Assembly (NCBI GenBank): GCA_002118135.1
Contig: BDIU01000013.1
Span: 1 to 64,000 of the forward strand
DNA length: 64,000 nucleotides
Direction of reading: 5' to 3'
From: Trebouxia sp. TZW2008
Taxonomy: Eukaryota; Chlorophyta; Trebouxiophyceae; Trebouxiales; Trebouxiaceae
Positions 60,701 to 64,000 of this stretch are shown piece after piece. Both the position numbers and the translations under genes were made by a program. Within the stretch, counting starts at the first letter, position 1. Each line of letters opens with the position of its first letter. The notes beneath the pieces are model-generated. The model did not search any database, was not told where the DNA came from, and saw only the letters and a list, made by a program, of their open reading frames with translations.

Positions 60701-63700
60701 GCTGCATTTTCTGTGGCATTGCAGATTGAGGTGGAGATTGAGACTATGGACAGAGGAGGAACGTTCCTAGGCACACTGAAGCTGCCAGGAGGCAATCGCC
60801 CCTTCAATTTGGGCCCTGCCCTGCTGGAAGCTGGCCTGGCCAAGCTGCACCCCAGCTTTGACCCCGACAGGGTGCAGGGGGGCCGCGAGCTAGCAGCTGC
60901 CCAGGAACATGCTCAGAAGGCTCGCCTCAAGGTAGCATACCTTTGCTCTGCTACCTTTGCCACTCTGCCTTGTTACGTCATCTTGTTACTCTGCCTTGCC
61001 AAATTGCCTTGATGTCCTGCCTTGCTACTTTCAAGCTGCCCCCTGCTTTGACCCCGACAGCGTGCAGGGGAGTCATAAAATGGCAGCTGCACAGGAACAT
61101 GCCCAGAAGGCTCGCCTCAAGGTAGTGCCTATTCCTACTTTGCCTGCATTGCAGCTTGGACATGTTTTCTGCCTTTGCCTCAGGCAGCACCTGTCTCAGC
61201 GGTGTCCTGCTGTCCCCAAAGCACACGCAGTATATTGCGCAAAGGAACGAATGTGTGATGAGCACACATTTGAGCTGCTAGGCCCAATGTGTTTGACTAC
61301 GCAAGCATGTCAGTCAGGACTAAAGCGGGGCTGTCAAGATCCAGACGCACCAGGACACCTTGTGTCTACCAAGGTGGCAGGTATTGGAGAGGTACGGATC
61401 AGCTGCAGAAACAGCAGCGGTATCTGCTGCTGTGTTGCTGATCACTACATAGCGAACAGGGATGTGTCAATCCGCTCATGCAGCATTCAAAATTTGCTAC
61501 TAAGGCTTACATCACACCTGATGTGCATTTTGCTGTTCTGACAGGTGTGGGAGAGGTATGAGCCAGCTGCAGAAACTGCAACGGCTTCTGGGGCTGAGGA
61601 GTCAGCCAATGGCCACGCTGCTGCTGACAGCCCTAGGGAGACCTTGGCTGTTACAGTCACTGAAGTTGTCTCTGGAAGCGAGTTCTATGTTCAGGTGCGG
61701 CGCTGGACTGTGCTGTGCTGTGCTGTGCTGTGCTGTGCTGTGCTGTGCTGTGCTGTGCTGTGCTGTGCTGTGCTGTGCTGTGCTGTGCTGTGCTGCACAC
61801 TGTGATGCAGGATATTGCTGAACTGATCTTGCTATTGATTTTGGATCTGGTGATGCGTACGAGCGACATGCATGCGCACGAATAATGACTGCTATGGTCA
61901 TTCATTCCTGAAGTCTTCTTGGCAGTGTCTCCAAAGCCAGATACAAGCTGTGTTCTATATGATATTGTGCAAGAAAGTAGAGCCACAGGGTTTTGAAGTC
62001 ATGATGTTGCCCAAAATGCACCACGTATAACATCATCTGTGGTTGCATGTTTGGGCAGAAGATCTTGCCTGATCTTTTCAAGTCAGCTTTGTGAGTCCTT
62101 CCGTCACATGTGCAGATATTGGACGAGCCTAGACTGGGATACATCACAGACTAGCTCATGTCCCTATCAGTGTCAGCCTCAGCCCCTCCTCACCAGCAAG
62201 CAGGTTCAAAAAGCCTTGCCCAAAACAGTTGCAATAATGTTTCTTCTGATCATGTCAACTCTGTACTCAACCCCTTTGCTTATGCAGATATTGGACGAGC
62301 CTAGACTGGGATACATCACAGACCAGCTCAAGTCTTTATCAGTCTCAGGCTCAGCCCCCCCTCAGCTGCAAGCAGGCTCCTTATGCCTTGCTCAGTACAG
62401 CCTAGACAACGAATGGTACAGAGCCTCTGTGCAACGAATTGTCAGCAACGACCCAGTCAACCCTCAGTACGCTGTGATCTTCCTGGACTTTGGGAATACA
62501 GATCGTGTCGGGGGCAAGAATATCAGGCCGATTGACTCAGCTTTGGCGGCTGTGCCAGCACAAGCACACTTGTGCACACTCTCCCATCTCAAGGTGCCTT
62601 CTGTTCCTGTCTGTACTGTAGTGTTTGAAACTCTTTTGATCCTGGTAGTGTGTCATGCTCAGAAGTGTAGACAACTGAAAGAGCTGGCTTTGGCGGCTGT
62701 GCCAGCTCCTTCATCTCAAGGTGGTTGCTCTTCCTGTTTGTAGCAAAAGAATTTCATGGCTTGTGACTGTCTAACATCTGTAGTGTTCACAGTTATGCTG
62801 CGGTCATGCTTTATGTTACATGCGCAATTGAGTCATGACTTTGGTCGCCTGTGATAGCCTGAACAGATGCAAACGACAACTCCTAGTGTGCTTGCATTTG
62901 GCTGAGTTGATGTTCATAACTTGCCATGCATGTGGTGCAGGTTCCCAGCTTGGATTCTGACTATGGCCTAGACGCTGCTCAGTTTGTGAGTCAAGCAACT
63001 GGTGGTGGGCAGCGCATGAGTGCAAGCATCCAGCGGAGGGAGAAACGGCAGCAGCAACAAGGCAGAGGGAAAGACCTTTTTGAGTCTCAGCCACTGCTGC
63101 ATGTAGTCTTGGCTAAAGATGGTGCAGCAGCAGCTGAGAGCGTGAACGCAGACCTGCTTAGAGCTGGTTTGGCGCGTGTCAAGCTTGCCAAGCGCGGCAA
63201 GGTACCTGTGCCCTGTGTTGCTGTTTGTGCAAGCCAATGTTTGCATGTTTGTTGGAAAGGTCAAAGCTGGTTTGGCGCATGCAAACCTTGCCACGTGGGG
63301 CAAGGTATGCATGCTGCATGCTGCCTTTCTTCTCTGCTCCCTTCTCAGGCAACAGCATGTGCATTTGCTACAATGTTGGCTTGGATGCTTTTGAGCCAGG
63401 TAGACCATATACATATGCTTTTGAGTCAGCTATCCATGCATTCCAACTATCCATGTTTGGGTTGCATCGAACCATGCGCTCTGTGTCTGTTGCACAGAAT
63501 GCCCTTTTACAAGCCTTGTAAGGAGATACGTCAAGCACCATACATACACAAGCAGACGGAAGACAAGCTGACTTTTTATGTACTTTATCTGCTTTGATCA
63601 CCAGCTCTGAAAGGTCGCATGGGCCAGGCATGCTACATACGCTGAGCGCGAGAAGCTGCTCTCAATAGAGCAGGCTGGTTTGTGCCTGTGTGGTCAGGTG

Positions 63701-63878
63701 AGTGAGGGGGTGTTGGCTGATACACATGTGTGTGCAGACTGATGAGCTGCAAGAGGTGTTCACTGGGTGTGAAGAAGAGGCCAGGAAGGGTCACACAGGC
63801 ATTTGGATTCATGGCGATCCTGGAAGCGAAAGTGATGAAGATGAAGCACCTCAAAAACCAGCATGGGGCAGGCGCTGA
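48702..63878 (+). CDS. TSN: Tudor-SN (TSN/SND1): four staphylococcal-nuclease-like repeats plus Tudor-SN C terminus
   Basis: 18 exons fit in phase (3042 nt, 1013 aa): 48702-48836, 48915-48995, 49071-49193, 49313-49408, 49999-50053, 50788-51057, 51878-52008, 52603-52792, 55664-55864, 56876-57045, 57812-58090, 60104-60265, 60725-60931, 61545-61694, 62288-62593, 62941-63201, 63614-63697 and 63738-63878. All are GT-AG. Exons 1-4: SN1 (VKEVVSGDTLVI, PRGGPPPEKRL). Exons 5-8: SN2. Exons 9-11: SN3 (KLSDKFTGVVCEVVSGDCL, RAPRLGRK). Exons 12-13: SN4. Exons 14-18: SN5 split by a Tudor domain (YSLDNEWYRASVQRI, VIFLDFGNTD). Ends SESDEDEAPQKPAWGRR, the usual acidic tail. It binds RNA and symmetric-dimethyl-arginine proteins and works in RNA stability, splicing and stress granules. 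The coding part is 3.0 kb of 15.2 kb; nearly every intron is filled with ghost exons. Confidence 0.95.
49515..49790 (+). repeat. Three donor-side ghosts of TSN exon 4
   Basis: The exon end SSGLGLWSK with donor AAG-GTACAGGG recurs near 49525-49560, 49655-49685 and 49766-49790 as GGCCTAGGTCTATGGTC(A)AAG-like copies, with a shared ATGCCAGCCC tail. Confidence 0.85.
50480..50787 (+). repeat. Acceptor-side ghosts of TSN exon 6 and a 16-bp repeat
   Basis: The exon start GLDAQSILHKFGKGKP (50788) has diverged copies after GCAG near 50569 and 50676. Between about 50492 and 50542 AGCTGCAAAGCTGCAG is repeated three times. Copies with TGTTGCAAGGCACT blocks recur about 110 bp apart. Confidence 0.85.
52345..52530 (+). 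repeat. Two acceptor-side ghosts of TSN exon 8
   Basis: The exon start VMYSDGSQPVSLGESLVKAG (52603) has copies beginning near 52351 (VMYSGGSQPASLGASLVKAG, in frame for over 25 codons, then a stop) and 52446 (almost identical, then a stop at GTGAATTGA). Confidence 0.95.
52920..54035 (+). repeat. About seven donor-side ghosts of TSN exon 8
   Basis: The exon end NYVAPATA(G) with donor ACAGCAG-GT recurs near 52930, 53095, 53160, 53282, 53404, 53530 and 54012 as TATGTAGCCCCTGCCACAGC-like copies. Spacing is irregular. Confidence 0.85.
53500..54330. repeat. Long direct repeat, about 460 bp, in TSN intron 8
   Basis: Blocks around 53655-53890 (GTGCTAGGTGCGTGTGGC, CTTGCCAAGC, CCAGGTTGGCCTAGGAAGA-like, GACTTGCTGACATAACATGA) recur in the same order around 54155-54365. 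A larger duplication unit than the exon-edge ghosts. Confidence 0.8.
53985..54020. repeat. ATGCAAC microsatellite
   Basis: ACATGCAACATGCAACATGC repeats five times, in TSN intron 8. Confidence 0.9.
54960..55663 (+). repeat. Four acceptor-side ghosts of TSN exon 9
   Basis: The exon start GTKLSDKFTGVVCEVVSGDC (55664) has copies near 54967, 55154, 55347 and 55491. Several stay open in frame for most of their length (for example TKLIDKFSGVVCEVVRGDCL) and include RDAANGQERRVNLS, so these are partial SN3-start duplicates. Confidence 0.95.
55905..56245 (+). repeat. Three donor-side ghosts of TSN exon 9
   Basis: The exon end ATEAKEFLRARLIG with donor ATTG-GTGAG recurs near 55906-55947, 56038-56105 and 56205-56250, decaying with distance. 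Confidence 0.85.
56460..56840 (+). repeat. Three acceptor-side ghosts of TSN exon 10
   Basis: The exon start GKEVSVNMEYNRQVAVGGA (56876) recurs near 56473, 56664 and 56804, each after TGCAAGC/TGCAGGC. Confidence 0.9.
57262..57690 (+). repeat. Four acceptor-side ghosts of TSN exon 11
   Basis: The exon start VAELLLIRGLAQIVRHR (57812) recurs near 57270, 57325, 57469 and 57630, for example VAELMLIRGLVQIVHHRIQ. Each follows GCAG. Confidence 0.95.
58140..58760 (+). repeat. Four donor-side ghosts of TSN exon 11
   Basis: The exon end AKQYLPFFQRGKHTAIVEFV with donor CTCAAG-GTGAGC is repeated near 58148-58269, 58337-58446, 58508-58629 and 58700-58758. The first keeps NDVSLPGMAQKAKQYLLFF in frame. None has a clear acceptor, so they are probably silent. 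Confidence 0.95.
59925..60450 (+). repeat. Ghosts either side of TSN exon 12
   Basis: Acceptor side: TGCCAAAGGAGCAGGTGTGC... near 59932-59965 matches the exon start YIPKEGVCIAF. Donor side: CCTTTCTCAGAGGAGACTTTC... near 60385-60437 matches the exon end PFSEEAFAF. Confidence 0.8.
60620..61125 (+). repeat. Ghosts either side of TSN exon 13
   Basis: Acceptor side: VEFEIETID-like copy near 60624-60652. Donor side: a copy of PSFDPDRVQGGRELAAAQEH with AAG-GTAG donor at about 61035-61122 (PCFDPDSVQGSHKMAAAQEH), still open. Confidence 0.9.
61385..61445 (+). repeat. Acceptor-side ghost of TSN exon 14
   Basis: GGAGAGGTACGGATCAGCTG... matches the exon start VWERYEPAAETATA (61545). It follows AAGGTGGCAG. 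Confidence 0.75.
61706..61796. repeat. (TGCTG)n pentanucleotide repeat
   Basis: About 17 units of TGCTG, 12 bp after the donor of TSN exon 14. Cys/Val/Leu-rich open frames here (and Ser/Thr/Gln-rich ones on the other strand) are artefacts. Confidence 0.95.
62110..62215 (+). repeat. Acceptor-side ghost of TSN exon 15 (Tudor)
   Basis: GTGCAGATATTGGACGAGCC...TACATCACAGACTAG repeats the exon start ILDEPRLGYITDQLKS (62288) with one stop. About 85 bp match almost perfectly, so the duplication is recent. Confidence 0.95.
62680..62730 (+). repeat. Donor-side ghost of TSN exon 15
   Basis: GAGCTGGCTTTGGCGGCTGTGCCAGC... then TCATCTCAAG-GTGG matches the exon end SALAAVPAQAH...LSHLK with an internal deletion. 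Confidence 0.85.
63245..63310 (+). repeat. Donor-side ghost of TSN exon 16
   Basis: AGCTGGTTTGGCGCATGCAA...CGTGGGGCAAG-GTATGC matches the exon end RAGLARVKLAKRGK with its donor, 101 bp downstream. Confidence 0.9.
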
Positions 63879-64000
63879 GTCTTACAGCTTACAATCCTAT
63901 CGATGCGCAGCATGACGCTTCCCGACAGGAACCAATTTTGAGGCCTTCAATAGGCTGTGCACAGAAGACAATCGAATCAGCCTGTCTTTTGTTTGCTTCG
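63879..64000. other. 3' flank of TSN
   Basis: Should be 3' UTR. No further gene can be supported before the window ends. Confidence 0.6.

Noticed and set aside
61545..61821. Cys/Val/Leu repeat protein
   Set aside because: Translation of the TGCTG repeat beyond the TSN exon donor at 61694.
1..64000. Transposable elements or LTRs as cause of the repeats
   Set aside because: No terminal repeats, reverse transcriptase, transposase or target-site pattern seen; each repeat matches only its neighbouring exon.

Overview
The window is nuclear DNA of a eukaryote, most likely a green alga (Chlorophyta, probably Trebouxiophyceae-like). Reasons: short exons split by GT-AG introns with strong GCAG acceptors, moderate base composition rich in CAG/CTG words, plastid-transit-like N termini, a nuclear-type tRNA-Ala, and protein families of the green lineage (SLC25/BTL-like carrier, eukaryotic DPH6 with two RidA-like domains, Tudor-SN, Costars). 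The species cannot be named from the sequence. There is no operon structure and I see no mobile element.

Layout. 221-6438 (-): glycoside hydrolase family 1 protein. 6797-9656 (+): unknown 547-aa protein. 10332-22647 (+): giant coiled-coil protein of about 1458 aa with an EF-hand-like C-terminal region. 23325-24520 (-): DUF4864-like, probably plastid protein. 24879-28582 (-): SAM-domain protein. 29469-29540 (-): tRNA-Ala(CGC). 29763-32201 (+): EF-hand membrane protein, probably plastid. 32503-33639 (-): PH/PTB-like protein with an in-frame TGA. 33765-39918 (+): DPH6 diphthine-ammonia ligase. 40332-42960 (+): PDZ-like, probably plastid membrane protein. 43701-44023 (-): Costars/ABRACL protein. 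45038-48155 (-): mitochondrial carrier. 48702-63878 (+): complete Tudor-SN gene, 18 exons. For seven genes (547-aa protein, giant coiled coil, DUF4864-like, DPH6, PDZ-like, carrier, Tudor-SN) I followed exon phases by hand and the exons sum to a whole number of codons.

The outstanding feature is not one gene but a pattern in nearly all of them. Introns are filled with tandem, decaying copies of the neighbouring exon edge together with its splice site (called half-exon ghosts here). Copies of the acceptor side lie upstream of the intact exon and copies of the donor side lie downstream, on both strands. More than 70 such copies can be read, and they explain why the giant coiled-coil gene (4.4 kb coding in 12.3 kb) and Tudor-SN (3.0 kb coding in 15.2 kb) are so long. 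One 42-nt ghost appears to have become a real in-frame microexon, and a 72-bp ghost in DPH6 gives two in-frame acceptors. This looks like an active tandem-duplication process at exon-intron junctions that lengthens introns and supplies raw material for alternative splicing.

The genes share no pathway. They are housekeeping or structural: glycan or glycoside hydrolysis, translation-factor modification (DPH6), RNA metabolism (Tudor-SN), metabolite transport, calcium binding and cytoskeleton.
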